Shown in pieces: positions 52,982-62,133 of a stretch of DNA of 64,000 bases. The position numbers were made by a program, and so were the translations under genes. This DNA is from Halobacillus litoralis (GTDB taxonomy: Bacteria; Bacillota; Bacilli; Bacillales; Halobacillaceae): assembly GCF_009856445.1 (NCBI RefSeq), contig NZ_WMFA01000010.1:32664-96663 (forward strand), written 5' to 3'. The notes under the pieces were generated by a model. That model saw only the letters and a list, made by a program, of their open reading frames with translations. It was not told where the DNA came from and made no database searches. Within the stretch, counting starts at the first letter, position 1, and every line of letters starts with the position of its first letter.

Positions 52982-53461
52982 TTAATTTGCAGCTTCTCTA
53001 AATGATTTTTCGGTACCCACAAAGCTTAGCAGAGTAGAGAGATCTTTCCCTTCTTCAGATTGGCAGTTGCTCACATACACCATTGGCCCGCGACGAGTCA
53101 CGTATTCACAATCGAATGTGCCGGCAGGGGACGACGGATAGGCACCATAATTGTTGACGAAACGGATGGCCTCTCCATCGTAGGAGAAGGAGTTCTGGTA
53201 ATGGGAACCGTCTGGACTGAAGATGGAGACGTCAAGGTCGTCTTCCGCTCCTTGTTCCACATTTTTAATGAAAGTGGCCATTTCTTTTACATTTTCGACT
53301 TCCAGGGCTCCGTTTTTTATTTGATCAAATTGTTCTGATTGATGTTCAACGATCACATGTCCATCTTCTTTCGCATCTTCAACCGTGTAGGGTTCTTCTG
53401 TGTCAGCTTCCGAACAAGCAGCTAAAAAGAATAAGCACGACAACCAAAATATTTTCTTCAT
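52982..53461 (-). CDS. DUF4362-like lipoprotein
   Basis: The 159-residue protein has lipobox LAAC near residue 16. The mature part starts PYTVEDAKEDGHVIVEHQSEQFDQI and continues with SFSYDGEAIRFVNNYG and a Cys pair (FDCEYV, VSNCQS), the pattern of the DUF4362 family of bacilli. The function is unknown. AGGAGGAT precedes the ATG. It is a single gene. Confidence 0.83.
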   Translation of the reverse strand: MKKIFWLSCLFFLAACSEADTEEPYTVEDAKEDGHVIVEHQSEQFDQIKNGALEVENVKEMATFIKNVEQGAEDDLDVSIFSPDGSHYQNSFSYDGEAIRFVNNYGAYPSSPAGTFDCEYVTRRGPMVYVSNCQSEEGKDLSTLLSFVGTEKSFREAAN

Positions 53462-53534
53462 ATAATCCTCCTACTATGTATTTCTGTTCCTTATATTTCC
53501 ATTATTAAGCAAGTGTGGAAGGATGTACACACCT

Positions 53535-53572
53535 AAAAAAGAAAAGCCGCCTCAGTTCTGAGTGCGGCTTTT
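53535..53572 (-). terminator. Terminator of sspH
   Basis: AAAAGCCGCCTCA pairs with TGAGTGCGGCTTTT. On the minus strand it is followed by a broken U run, just after the sspH stop codon. Confidence 0.85.
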
Positions 53573-53575
53573 GGC

Positions 53576-53758
53576 TTATTCTTGTTCTTTCAATTCATAT
53601 AATGGAACCTTTTGAACGATGTTCGGCTGATCCGTCGGGTGAATGCGCGCCATTTCGTTACGTTCAATAACCTCTTCGATGTAAATTTCACGGTCTTCGT
53701 GCATGACCGGAATCATGTCTTCAGATTTGAAGATTTCTTTTGCGCGTTCTTTGTTCAT
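53576..53758 (-). CDS. sspH: H-type small acid-soluble spore protein
   Basis: The 60-residue protein starts MNKERAKEIFKSEDMIPV and has the family core YIEEVIERNEMARIHP, then VPLYELKE at the end, as in SspH. Such proteins are made in the forespore and coat spore DNA or proteins. The ATG at 53758 follows AAAGGAGGGG; the longer frame has no site. It supports a spore-forming host. Confidence 0.9.
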   Translation of the reverse strand: MNKERAKEIFKSEDMIPVMHEDREIYIEEVIERNEMARIHPTDQPNIVQKVPLYELKEQE

Positions 53759-53824
53759 CTCAACAACCCCTCCTTTTAAACGTAATATTCGCAAGAAAGG
53801 GCTGCGGTATTCTCCGTAAAAAAC

Positions 53825-53942
53825 GTTAAGTCACTTTCGTTGGGAGTTAGGACACTTTGGGTGCGCGTTAAGTCACTTTCGAGAAAGTTAGGGCACTTAC
53901 CTTCAGCGTTGGGTCACTTTCAATGAGAGTTAGGGCACTTTC
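53825..53942. repeat. Tandem array, six units of about 21 bp
   Basis: Six copies of GTTARGKCACTTTC start at 53825, 53846, 53867, 53887, 53908 and 53929. The steps are 21, 21, 20, 21 and 21 bases. The array lies between sspH and the nadA stop codon, is AT/GC mixed, and shows no reading frame with a start site. There are no spacers of CRISPR type. Confidence 0.9.
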
Positions 53943-53951
53943 GTCCTCCAT

Positions 53952-55052
53952 TCACGCCCGCACCAACATCCGGTCCAATGCTTTTCGTGCATCAGAGGCA
54001 ACAGAAGACTCGACTCGTATCAAGTTCTGCGGCTGACCTTCCGCTATCGATTCAAGGGACCAGGCCAGATGTGGAAGGTCGATCCGGTTCATCGTGAGAC
54101 ATGGGCACATCCTCGGGTTCAATGAAATGATGTGCTGCTCCGGATGTTCCTGGATGATGCGATTGACGAGGTTCATTTCGGTTCCGATGGCCCATTCACT
54201 TCCAGGTGGAGCGTTCTCAATCGCCTGGATAATGGCGTTAGTAGATCCTGAGAGATCAGAAAGCTCTACAACTTCACGACTGCACTCCGGGTGGACGATG
54301 ATTTTCATATTAGGATGATCGGCACGGACCTGTTCAACATTAGAAACTCTGAAATTTTCATGAACAGAGCAGTGTCCTTTCCATAGAATTACTTTGACAG
54401 CTTCTAGAGGACCGTCATAGATCAGTTCTTCTACAATCGGATCCCAGACAGCCATTTGATCAAGCGGGATACCGAGGTCGTAAGCTGTGTTTCTTCCTAA
54501 ATGCTGATCGGGAAGGAAAAGTATCCGTTCTTTCTGGGAAAACGCCCACTTCAACATATCCGCCGCATTTGAAGAGGTGACGGTGGCTCCACCATTTTTT
54601 CCTACGAAAGCTTTAATGGCTGCCGTTGAATTTACATAGGTCAGAGGCAGGATGGTATCATCGAAAAGTTCCATGAGACGATCCCATGACTTTTCCGTCT
54701 GTTGGATGTTCGCCATATCTGCCATTGAACATCCTGCACGCATATCGGGAAGGTAGACGTGCTGATCCTCACGCGTTAAAATGTCTGCGGTTTCAGCCAT
54801 AAAATGAACTCCGCAAAAAACGATCGCTTCCGCTTTATGTTGGGACGCGGATAACTGAGCAAGTTTTAAAGAATCTCCACGTGCATCAGCAAATTGAATC
54901 ACTTCATCTTTCTGGTAATGGTGGCCAGGTAAGAAAAGCTTCTCTCCCATTTCTCTCTTTACCTGGAGGACTCTCTTTTCCAGGTCCTTCGTTTCCATTG
55001 TCTTGTACCGCTCAGGCAGTGTGTTCTGTTCAATCGTTTCAAAAAGATTCAT
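53952..55052 (-). CDS. nadA: Quinolinate synthase
   Basis: The 366-residue enzyme condenses iminoaspartate with dihydroxyacetone phosphate to quinolinate and carries a [4Fe-4S] cluster. [35 protein letters not shown] and [11 protein letters not shown] are visible, giving the three cluster cysteines. It overlaps nadC by 4 bases and is the last gene of nadB-nadC-nadA. The 21-bp array lies just downstream. Confidence 0.95.
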   Translation of the reverse strand: MNLFETIEQNTLPERYKTMETKDLEKRVLQVKREMGEKLFLPGHHYQKDEVIQFADARGDSLKLAQLSASQHKAEAIVFCGVHFMAETADILTREDQHVYLPDMRAGCSMADMANIQQTEKSWDRLMELFDDTILPLTYVNSTAAIKAFVGKNGGATVTSSNAADMLKWAFSQKERILFLPDQHLGRNTAYDLGIPLDQMAVWDPIVEELIYDGPLEAVKVILWKGHCSVHENFRVSNVEQVRADHPNMKIIVHPECSREVVELSDLSGSTNAIIQAIENAPPGSEWAIGTEMNLVNRIIQEHPEQHIISLNPRMCPCLTMNRIDLPHLAWSLESIAEGQPQNLIRVESSVASDARKALDRMLVRA

Positions 55053-55900
55053 CGTATTTCCTCCTTTGTTGTAGCTACACGGGCGCTGATATCAAGGGCT
55101 TTGGCGGAATGGGTCAATAACCCGAGGGAAATATAGTCAATCTCAAGACCACGGTAATCAGGTAAGGTTTCGAGCGTGATGCCTCCCGAGGCCTCCGTCG
55201 TAATCGAAGCAGGGACCAGGGTGGAGAGGTGTTTGATTTCTGATGGCGTCCGGTTATCGAACATAATGATATCGGCACCTGCTTCGACAGCCTCCACGAC
55301 CTGGTTTTCCGTTTCTGTTTCCACTTCAATTTTGACGGTATGACCGACCGCTGCTTTCGCTCGGGCGACCGCTTCTCGAACCGAACCGAAGAATGCAATA
55401 TGGTTATCCTTCAGCATAACGGCATCATAAAGTCCAAAACGATGGTTGGATCCGCCCCCCGTCCGGACGGCATACTTTTCAAAAGACCGTAATCCTGGGG
55501 TGGTTTTACGTGTGTCACAAATTCTGATGTTTTCATCATTCAAAGCTTCGACGGCCTTGTTTGTCAGCGTGGCAATTCCACTCATCCGTTGTATGAGGTT
55601 GAGGATGACGCGTTCCCCTTTTAAAAGTTCTCCCACAGGACCATCGATGGTGGCAATCGTGTCTCCTGGACGCACCCAATCTCCATCATGAATAGAGAGG
55701 TCGACCGAAATGGCAGCGTCCAGCAGCTGGTAGCCATCGATAATGATGTCTGCTCCGCAGAATATCCCTTCTGCTTTGGATGTAAAGGTCAGGCTGCCAT
55801 GGTGACTTTTCGGAAATAAAAAGTCGGTACTGTAGTCATGCTCCCCGATATCCTCCGTGAAAAAAGCTTCTAACTGTTGTTTACGTCTCCATGGATTCAT
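55049..55900 (-). CDS. nadC: Nicotinate-nucleotide pyrophosphorylase (carboxylating)
   Basis: The 283-residue enzyme turns quinolinate and PRPP into nicotinate mononucleotide. [30 protein letters not shown] and IMFDNRTP are the substrate-binding blocks. Its start overlaps the nadB end by 20 bases and its end overlaps nadA by 4, so the three genes are translated together. Confidence 0.95.
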   Translation of the reverse strand: MNPWRRKQQLEAFFTEDIGEHDYSTDFLFPKSHHGSLTFTSKAEGIFCGADIIIDGYQLLDAAISVDLSIHDGDWVRPGDTIATIDGPVGELLKGERVILNLIQRMSGIATLTNKAVEALNDENIRICDTRKTTPGLRSFEKYAVRTGGGSNHRFGLYDAVMLKDNHIAFFGSVREAVARAKAAVGHTVKIEVETETENQVVEAVEAGADIIMFDNRTPSEIKHLSTLVPASITTEASGGITLETLPDYRGLEIDYISLGLLTHSAKALDISARVATTKEEIR

Positions 55901-57446
55901 GGACTTCCCTCTTTTCTAATGTTCTTTGTCTGATGATTTGTTTGTTTTGCCATTCCAACTGCTCTTCAGGAAAATCGCTGCGATAATGACTGCCTCGGCT
56001 TTCCTCGCGCTCTAGAGCTGAACAGGTGATCAGCCAGCATGTTTGCAGCATGAACATTCTCGTCATTTGCTCGAATGTGAGCATACTTATGTCATAGGTT
56101 CTCCATTCGGAAGGTCGAACGAACGATTCCAACCACTGAAGATGGTTACTCAACTTTTGTCCATCCCTCATGATGCCGACGTTTTCCATCATCCGCTCCT
56201 GGATTTCAATTTTAGAGGGGAGTTTGAAAGGGAAGGAGGGTCTTTTTTCGGTGGTTTCCTTAGTCTGATGGAAAGGATCCGAGTCATTTTGCAAATGTTT
56301 AGCCAGTCTTTTTCCATAGACGAGTCCTTCAAGAAGGGAGTTGCTTGCAAGCCGGTTAGCTCCGTGCACCCCTGTGCAAGCGACTTCTCCAATAGCGTAT
56401 AAACCTTTGACCGTTGACCTTCCCACCATATCCGTTTTCACGCCACCCATAGAAAAATGACACCCGGGCGCAACTGGAATCTGTCCTCTATGTAGATCCA
56501 CACCGTATTGCCGGCATAAATTTGTGATATGGGGAAACCTTTTTTGAAACCCTTCCATGCCGCTTATATCCAAATAGACGTCATCCCCGTTTTTCCTTTT
56601 TTGATAAATCGTTTGAGAAACCACATGCCTTGGGGCGAGATCTCTCAGAGGATGGACGTTTTCCATGATCGGTGTCCCACTTTTATCAACAAGGACCGCC
56701 CCCTCTCCGCGCACCGCTTCCGAAATCAAGCCGACTGGTTTTTCCTGGATGTATAAAAGGGTAGGGTGGAACTGGATAAATTCCATGTCGGCAAGCTCTG
56801 CGCCTGCCTGATAGGCGAGTGCCATTCCATCCCCGGTGACAGAAGAAGCGTTGGATGTGGAAGCATACAATTGGCCGCAACCTCCTGTCGCAAGGACGGT
56901 ATGGGGCGCGTGGAATTCATGAATGCCGGTAGCATCTTTGCTTTTTACTCCAAAACAGCATCCTTCCTCATTTGTCATGAACTCAAATACATAATGATTC
57001 TCAAAAATTTCTACATGTTGGGGTAGGGATTGGATCAAGTAATCCATAAGGACTTTTCCTGTTTGATCTCCACCCCCGTGGATAATACGGTTCTGGGTGT
57101 GGGCGCCTTCTTTTCCAAGGGCCAGAATGCCTTGTTCTTCATAGTCAAAGGCACATCCATCCGTTTCCAGTTCTCTGATGATTTGTGGAGCTTCTTCCGT
57201 CATCATGAGGGTCGCTTGATGATTATTCATCGATTGTCCAGCAATGACTGAATCTATGAAGTGGTAAAAGGGATGATCACTGTCACCGATAGCTGCAGCA
57301 ATTCCACCTTGCGCTAAACGAGAATTTCCATGACCGAGCGAGGACTTTGTGATAATAATCACATTTTTGTCCGCGGCAAGTTGTCGGGCGAGTTGTAAGG
57401 CTGCTACGCCACTACCGATGATGATGATATCTGCGGTCCGAATCAT
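55881..57446 (-). CDS. nadB: L-aspartate oxidase
   Basis: The 521-residue FAD enzyme oxidises aspartate to iminoaspartate. IIIIGSGVAALQLARQLA near residue 7, GHGNSRLAQGGIAAA, HPTLLY and GEVACTGVHGANRLASNSLLEGLV are typical of the succinate dehydrogenase flavoprotein family in NadB form. The ATG at 57446 follows GGAGG; the frame upstream of it covers the promoter. It is the first gene of the nad operon and is divergent from nifS. Confidence 0.95.
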   Translation of the reverse strand: MIRTADIIIIGSGVAALQLARQLAADKNVIIITKSSLGHGNSRLAQGGIAAAIGDSDHPFYHFIDSVIAGQSMNNHQATLMMTEEAPQIIRELETDGCAFDYEEQGILALGKEGAHTQNRIIHGGGDQTGKVLMDYLIQSLPQHVEIFENHYVFEFMTNEEGCCFGVKSKDATGIHEFHAPHTVLATGGCGQLYASTSNASSVTGDGMALAYQAGAELADMEFIQFHPTLLYIQEKPVGLISEAVRGEGAVLVDKSGTPIMENVHPLRDLAPRHVVSQTIYQKRKNGDDVYLDISGMEGFQKRFPHITNLCRQYGVDLHRGQIPVAPGCHFSMGGVKTDMVGRSTVKGLYAIGEVACTGVHGANRLASNSLLEGLVYGKRLAKHLQNDSDPFHQTKETTEKRPSFPFKLPSKIEIQERMMENVGIMRDGQKLSNHLQWLESFVRPSEWRTYDISMLTFEQMTRMFMLQTCWLITCSALEREESRGSHYRSDFPEEQLEWQNKQIIRQRTLEKREVHESMET

Positions 57447-57474
57447 GAGTTTAACCTCCATAAATATACATGTG

Positions 57475-57495
57475 TATTTACACTTATATTTACAC
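57475..57495. promoter_or_regulatory. Candidate shared operator of nadB and nifS
   Basis: Two direct copies of TATTTACAC lie at 57475-57483 and 57487-57495, a 12-base step, in the 97-bp gap between the divergent genes and beside possible promoters (TTAACA-N17-TAAATA on the minus strand). In bacilli a nicotinate-responsive repressor (NiaR/YrxA) acts here; that this is its site is inferred. Confidence 0.5.
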
Positions 57496-57543
57496 ACTGT
57501 TAAACTATTGACAAGAGATTTGGATCAAAAAGGAGAGAGAAAT

Positions 57544-58662
57544 GTGGAGGGATACTTTGATTATGCGGCGACATGCCCTATGGATGAGGATGCGTTAGAG
57601 GCATACGTGCATGCCACTCGTCATTACTTTGCCAACACGAAAAGTTTACATGATTCCGGTACAAAAGCTCATGCATTGTTGGATCAATGCCGAAATACAA
57701 TAGCGGATCTACTGGGGATTGAACGGGAAGGGGTTTATTTTACAAGCGGTGGGACAGAAAGCAATGAACTTGCGTTGGATGCTCTTTTGAAAGCGGGAAA
57801 AGGGAGGCATATCATTACCACGGAGGCGGAGCATTCTTCTGTACGAAATCTTATTCAAAGATGCGAGGAAGAGGGTTATAAGGTAACGAGGGTGCCGCTG
57901 AATGAAAAGGGAATGGTTCATGTGGAAGATGTAGCAAGAGCTATCCAGGAGGATACGGTCCTCATGGCGATCCAGCATGTGAATTCCGATATTGGAACGG
58001 TGCAGCCGATCCGGGAGCTTTCTAATCTTTGTCGAGCGCACGGCATTCTTTTCCATAGTGATTGTGTCCAGTCCTTTGGAAAAATGGCGTTAGAGGAAGT
58101 GGCTCCTTATGTCGATAGTCTCTCAGTCAGTTCACATAAATTATACGGGCCGAAGGGGGTAGGAGCGGTTTATATTCGTCCGTCCCTTTCTTTCCACCCG
58201 AAAACTCCAGGTGGTACTCATGAAGGGGGCGTCAGAGCGGGTACTGTTAACACACCAGGCATTGCTGGATTTACGGTAGCGGCTGAAAAAATGGTGAAAG
58301 AAAGATCTAGGATCGAGTCGAAAATTGTGCAATTGAAAAAAACATTTCTGGAAGCAGGAGAGTGGAGGCTGGTCGGAGACACAGCAGACAGTTCCGTGCC
58401 GATTATTGGTCTGCTCCTGCCTGAAATAGAGGGACAATGGGCCATGCTTGAAGGAAATCGGCGTGATTTTCATTTTTCAACAGGTAGTGCATGCCGTACG
58501 GGCAGCCAAGGGCCTCCAGGTACATTACTGGCGATGGGCTGTGATGCTGAAGAGGCCAAGTCTTTCATTCGTCTCTCTTTCAGTCATGAACAGACAAATG
58601 AACAGGTAGAGAAACTTGCCCTCTTTTTGAATGAGCTACACAAACCAACCGTGGCTAAGTAA
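57544..58662 (+). CDS. nifS: Cysteine desulfurase, NifS-like
   Basis: The 372-residue PLP enzyme takes sulfur from cysteine. The PLP lysine lies in SVSSHKLYGPKG and the sulfur-carrying cysteine in STGSACRTGSQG; FTSGGTESNE is also typical. In bacilli it loads the Fe-S cluster of NadA, which fits its place next to nadBCA. The GTG at 57544 lies 8 bases after AAAGGAGAG; the frame further upstream overlaps nadB. No nadR gene follows. Confidence 0.92.
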   Translation: MEGYFDYAATCPMDEDALEAYVHATRHYFANTKSLHDSGTKAHALLDQCRNTIADLLGIEREGVYFTSGGTESNELALDALLKAGKGRHIITTEAEHSSVRNLIQRCEEEGYKVTRVPLNEKGMVHVEDVARAIQEDTVLMAIQHVNSDIGTVQPIRELSNLCRAHGILFHSDCVQSFGKMALEEVAPYVDSLSVSSHKLYGPKGVGAVYIRPSLSFHPKTPGGTHEGGVRAGTVNTPGIAGFTVAAEKMVKERSRIESKIVQLKKTFLEAGEWRLVGDTADSSVPIIGLLLPEIEGQWAMLEGNRRDFHFSTGSACRTGSQGPPGTLLAMGCDAEEAKSFIRLSFSHEQTNEQVEKLALFLNELHKPTVAK

Positions 58663-58773
58663 ATGGATTTCAGGACCTGCATCTGTTCTTTGCCCCATGG
58701 ACGAAGGACTTCCTTCTGAATCATAGTTTGTCCTTATCACTCATAGGATGATGGGTGAGGGGAGGAGCCTGAA

Positions 58774-59265
58774 TTGGGGTTGTTTCATGAGTTCAAACAG
58801 TTCACCGTCCGTGGAAGTGCCGTTGATATGGGTGTCGGGATGGTTTTAGGTGCCGCTTTCAGTGGATTTATTGATTCACTAGTGACTGATATTTTACTTC
58901 CGCCTGTTGGTGTTTTGTATACAAAAATGAATTTTGAAAATATGTTCCTGAGCCTTGATGGATCGGTTTATCCTTCGCTTACGGCTGCTAAAGAAGCGGG
59001 AGCTGCTACCATCAATTATGGTCTGTTTGTTACGGCTTCCGTCCGTTTTATCATCATCCTGTTTGCGGTTTTTCTTGTCGTACGCCAAATCAATCGTTGG
59101 AAAAAACCTCATCAGCACCCTTTGCATGGCATGACAAAAAAAGAGTGCCCCTATTGCTGTATGCCAATTCCTACTCAGGCAGTCATCTGCCCGAATTGCT
59201 CATCTTCACTTGAAGCGCATCCTTCTCCGCGTCAGCAAGTGAAGACGAAGTGGCGAATCAAATGA
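58774..59265 (+). CDS. mscL: Large-conductance mechanosensitive channel with zinc ribbon tail
   Basis: The 163-residue protein has the MscL fold: FKQFTVRGSAVDMGVGMVLGAAFS forms the first helix and FVTASVRFIIILFAVFLVV the second, with the periplasmic loop between. In place of the usual helical tail it has ECPYCCMPIPTQAVICPNC, a zinc ribbon. The channel opens under osmotic down-shock. It starts at TTG behind GGGGAGGAG. It is a single gene before a terminator. Confidence 0.93.
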   Translation: MGLFHEFKQFTVRGSAVDMGVGMVLGAAFSGFIDSLVTDILLPPVGVLYTKMNFENMFLSLDGSVYPSLTAAKEAGAATINYGLFVTASVRFIIILFAVFLVVRQINRWKKPHQHPLHGMTKKECPYCCMPIPTQAVICPNCSSSLEAHPSPRQQVKTKWRIK

Positions 59266-59302
59266 AAAAGGCGAATCCTGAAGAGGATCCGCCTTTTATT
59301 TT
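59266..59302. terminator. Bidirectional terminator
   Basis: AAAAGGCGAATCCT pairs, with one mismatch, with AGGATCCGCCTTTT. It separates mscL from the convergent small lipoprotein gene. Confidence 0.9.
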
Positions 59303-59309
59303 TCATGTA

Positions 59310-59456
59310 TTATTCTGAACTGTCTTCGCTCTCTGTGTCACTTTGTTCCTGCTCTTCCATTTGTTCATCTTCCATTTCGCCGTCTTCTTCTCCACCACAA
59401 GCAGCAAGGGTCAAAACAGATACTAAACCTAACGCCAACATCCATTTCTTCAACAT
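59310..59456 (-). CDS. 48-residue acidic lipoprotein
   Basis: The small gene runs from ATG at 59456 with AAAGGGGA 8 bases upstream. It encodes MLKKWMLALGLVSVLT, a lipobox LAAC near residue 20, then a mature part made almost only of Gly, Glu, Asp, Gln, Met and Ser. A terminator follows the stop codon. The signal, binding site and terminator make it a real gene; the function is unknown. It is shorter than common ORF cut-offs and easily missed. Confidence 0.82.
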   Translation of the reverse strand: MLKKWMLALGLVSVLTLAACGGEEDGEMEDEQMEEQEQSDTESEDSSE

Positions 59457-59671
59457 GTAAAAAATCCCCTTTCCAAAGTGAGTTACGTATAAAAGATACC
59501 CGTTCTTTGTTAAGGGAAAGTGAATCCAGTGTTATTTTATGGTAATGAAATCAATGGTCATTGTTATCATTGATGGCATGATTGCGTTGACTATTTCCAT
59601 CTACTTATTGTTTTAAAAAGAAGGTTGAAACTTGAGGAGATCGTTTTCGTATAAAAGGTAGAGGTGATTCT

Positions 59672-59905
59672 GTGAAGAAAGTTATCGTCTTCATTTTTAC
59701 GTTGGTTTTAAGCTATGGGCTTGTTTCCTGGGGGACTGGTTTAGTTTTGACTGTTCTTCATGATACAGATCCATGGATGGTCAATACCGTAGAGGAACCA
59801 TCAATTTTTGTAAGGATTCTGCCTGCGGTTACTTTAATTCTGCCTTTGCTTATAGCTGTTTTCATAACAAATAAGTTTAGTGAAGCGAGGGGGATAAAGA
59901 AATGA
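59672..59905 (+). CDS. Small two-helix membrane protein
   Basis: The 77-residue protein has two hydrophobic helices, about residues 3-28 and 47-67. It starts at GTG behind GAGGTGATT. The family is not recognised. It overlaps the acetyltransferase gene by 4 bases (ATGA), so the two are translated together. Confidence 0.75.
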   Translation: MKKVIVFIFTLVLSYGLVSWGTGLVLTVLHDTDPWMVNTVEEPSIFVRILPAVTLILPLLIAVFITNKFSEARGIKK

Positions 59906-60354
59906 GAATCAGTTCATTGCAAGAGAGAAAGGACTTGGTCAGGCTTGCGACTAACGTTTTTTGGGAGCAGTGGGGGAGTGAAAATAACTTCAAGCTGTAT
60001 GAAGACTGCATCCGTCAATCATTGAAAGATGAGGATGAACTGCCTTTGTTTTATATTCTATTGGATGAAGAAGAAATCATTGGCACATATGCTCTGCTTA
60101 GAAACGATATGAACAGTCGCCAGGATCTTTGCCCATGGTTTGCCTGTCTTTATGTTAAGCCTGATCATCGAGGACAAAAGATCGGGGAACAGCTTCTCCG
60201 TCATGCGAGTGAAGAAGCCGGGAGGTTAGGTTACGATACTCTGCATTTAGGTACAGACCTCGAGGGATATTATGAAAAATATGGATGGGAACAAGAAGGG
60301 AAAGCTTATGATCTAGCTGGTGAACCCATTAGAGTTTATACAAGAGCGACATAA
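59902..60354 (+). CDS. GNAT family acetyltransferase
   Basis: The 150-residue protein has the acetyl-CoA-binding motif VKPDHRGQKIGEQLLRHA and the following strand-helix GYDTLHLGTDLEGYYEKYGWE. Members acetylate amines on proteins, peptides or small molecules. The target is unknown. It is coupled to the small membrane protein gene upstream. Confidence 0.88.
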   Translation: MRISSLQERKDLVRLATNVFWEQWGSENNFKLYEDCIRQSLKDEDELPLFYILLDEEEIIGTYALLRNDMNSRQDLCPWFACLYVKPDHRGQKIGEQLLRHASEEAGRLGYDTLHLGTDLEGYYEKYGWEQEGKAYDLAGEPIRVYTRAT

Positions 60355-60431
60355 GTATATCCAAATTTTTCTCCTCGTGAATCTAAAGGAATCGGGCATC
60401 CTACGTTTATGAATACGTAGGAGGAATTGCA

Positions 60432-61658
60432 TTGGAAAACAAAGTAAGCCGTTGGTGTCTAGTCAGTATGGCTTCCATTCCCCTTGTGATGACGCTCGGA
60501 AATTCAATGCTGATTCCAGTATTGCCGATTTTCGAGAAAAAGGTTGGCATCACATCTTTTCAATCAAGCACAATCATCACCAGCTATTCTTTAGCGGCAA
60601 TCATTCTTATCCCTGTCGCCGGGTACTTATCCGATCGTTTCGGCAGAAAATTAATAATTTTGCCGAGTCTTGTCCTGGCTTTTATTGGTGGGCTGATCTC
60701 CGGTTTTTCTTCATGGAAGTTAGAAGATCCGTTTCTCTGGATTACGATTGGACGTATCCTGCAGGGGATTGGCGCAGCCGGAGCGACTCCAATTATTCTG
60801 CCGCTCGTCGGAGATTTATATAAAGACGATGATGAAAAAGCGAGCTCTTGCCTTGGCATCATTGAAACATCGAATACGTTCGGAAAAGTACTCAGTCCGA
60901 TCCTGGGTTCTATTTTTGCTGTGTTTTTATGGTTTTTGCCGTTCTTTTCGATTTCCTTTTTCAGTTTGATTTCCATTGTCCTTGTTTTCTTTTTTATTAA
61001 AGTTCCTAAAGGGAAAAAGGAAAAACCACAGCCGTTCAAGCAATTTCTGAAAAAAACGAAAGAAATTTTCAAACAGGAAGGAAAATGGCTGTATCCGGTT
61101 TTCCTATTGGGGGCATACGCCATGCTCATCTTGTTTGCGGTTCTGTTCTTCATGTCCGATATCTTAGAGAAGACTCATAACATCGAAGGAGTGAAAAAAG
61201 GATTCGTACTCGCGATCCCGCTTTTCACGTTATGTGTATCCGCCTTTGTGACCGGAAAGAAAATCAAAGGAGATACCACTGTAATGAAATGGGTGCTCGT
61301 CATTGCATTGATTATGGTATCGGCAAGTGTGATTTTTGTGGGGTATGTGAATGAGAAGTTGTTTCTGCTTTTAGTTGTGACCAGCATATTAGGTACGGCG
61401 ATTGGCGGGATGCTCCCAACTCTCGATGCGCTCATAACAGAAGGGATTGAAAAAGAAGAGCGTGGAACGATTACTTCTTTTTATAGCTCCTCAAGATTCA
61501 TAGGGGTAGCAGCAGGTCCGCCGTTGATGTCGCTGCTTATGAAAGAATATTTGAATATTAGTTATATCGCGAGCGGAGCTTTGGGTGGTCTTCTTTTATT
61601 GATTGTTCTCGTATTGATCAAGCCGGAGAAAAGTGGAGATCAAACCAAGACTGCATGA
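60432..61658 (+). CDS. MFS transporter, multidrug efflux-like
   Basis: The 408-residue protein has twelve helices. The loop 2-3 motif is GYLSDRFGRKLI, and GRILQGIGAAGATPIILPLVGD with ETSNTFGKVLSPILG gives the antiporter-type helix 5 motif. It fits the DHA1 drug:proton antiporter group, or TetA-like proteins. It starts at TTG behind TAGGAGGAA. The substrate is unknown. Confidence 0.88.
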   Translation: MENKVSRWCLVSMASIPLVMTLGNSMLIPVLPIFEKKVGITSFQSSTIITSYSLAAIILIPVAGYLSDRFGRKLIILPSLVLAFIGGLISGFSSWKLEDPFLWITIGRILQGIGAAGATPIILPLVGDLYKDDDEKASSCLGIIETSNTFGKVLSPILGSIFAVFLWFLPFFSISFFSLISIVLVFFFIKVPKGKKEKPQPFKQFLKKTKEIFKQEGKWLYPVFLLGAYAMLILFAVLFFMSDILEKTHNIEGVKKGFVLAIPLFTLCVSAFVTGKKIKGDTTVMKWVLVIALIMVSASVIFVGYVNEKLFLLLVVTSILGTAIGGMLPTLDALITEGIEKEERGTITSFYSSSRFIGVAAGPPLMSLLMKEYLNISYIASGALGGLLLLIVLVLIKPEKSGDQTKTA

Positions 61659-61691
61659 AAAAGTGCCTTTCCAATTGGAAAGGCACTTTTT
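61658..61691. terminator. Bidirectional terminator
   Basis: A near-perfect palindrome AAAAAGTGCCTTTCCAATT and its complement lies between the convergent MFS and bacilliredoxin genes, with Ts on both strands. Confidence 0.92.
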
Positions 61692-61692
61692 G

Positions 61693-62121
61693 TTAACAGT
61701 ATTGGTTATAGGCATTCGTGAGATTTTCTACAATTTCTTCTACTTCATAATCCTCAATCTCTTCGCGAGGGATGAAGTGGAGCACCTGTCCATCTTTCAA
61801 AAGAGCCATGGAAGGGGAGGACGGCTCGTAGCCTTCCAAATAGTCACGCATACGTGAGGTTGCTTCGCGGTCTTGACCGGCGAAGACTGTGACAATGTTA
61901 TCCGGGCGTTTTTCATTTTTGAGCGATTCGCGTGCGGAAGGACGTGCCAATCCAGCAGCACATCCACAGACAGAGTTAATGACTACAAGGGACGTTCCTT
62001 TTGTTTCGCTGATGAACGTGTCCACTTCCTCCGGGGTCGTCAATTCTGTGAATCCGGCGTTCGTCAATTCATCACGCATCGGCTGGGAGATTTCTTTCAT
62101 ATATGCTTCATATGGGTTCAT
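61693..62121 (-). CDS. brxA: Bacilliredoxin BrxA
   Basis: The 142-residue thioredoxin-fold protein has the CGC active site in NSVCGCAAGLARPSA and TVFAGQDREAT. The sequence follows the YphP (BrxA) rather than the YqiW branch. It removes bacillithiol from mixed disulfides on proteins after oxidative stress. It starts 12 bases after the CvfC-like gene, so the two are co-transcribed. AGGAGGC precedes the ATG. Confidence 0.93.
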   Translation of the reverse strand: MNPYEAYMKEISQPMRDELTNAGFTELTTPEEVDTFISETKGTSLVVINSVCGCAAGLARPSARESLKNEKRPDNIVTVFAGQDREATSRMRDYLEGYEPSSPSMALLKDGQVLHFIPREEIEDYEVEEIVENLTNAYNQYC

Positions 62122-62133
62122 AATTGTAGCCTC

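Noticed and set aside
57349..57543. Extended NifS start inside nadB
   Set aside because: The extension overlaps nadB coding and the shared promoter. AAAGGAGAG supports the GTG at 57544.
59539..59616. 25-residue hydrophobic frame (MVMKSMVIVIIDGM...)
   Set aside because: No ribosome binding site at a suitable distance and no other support. It might be a small membrane peptide but cannot be claimed.
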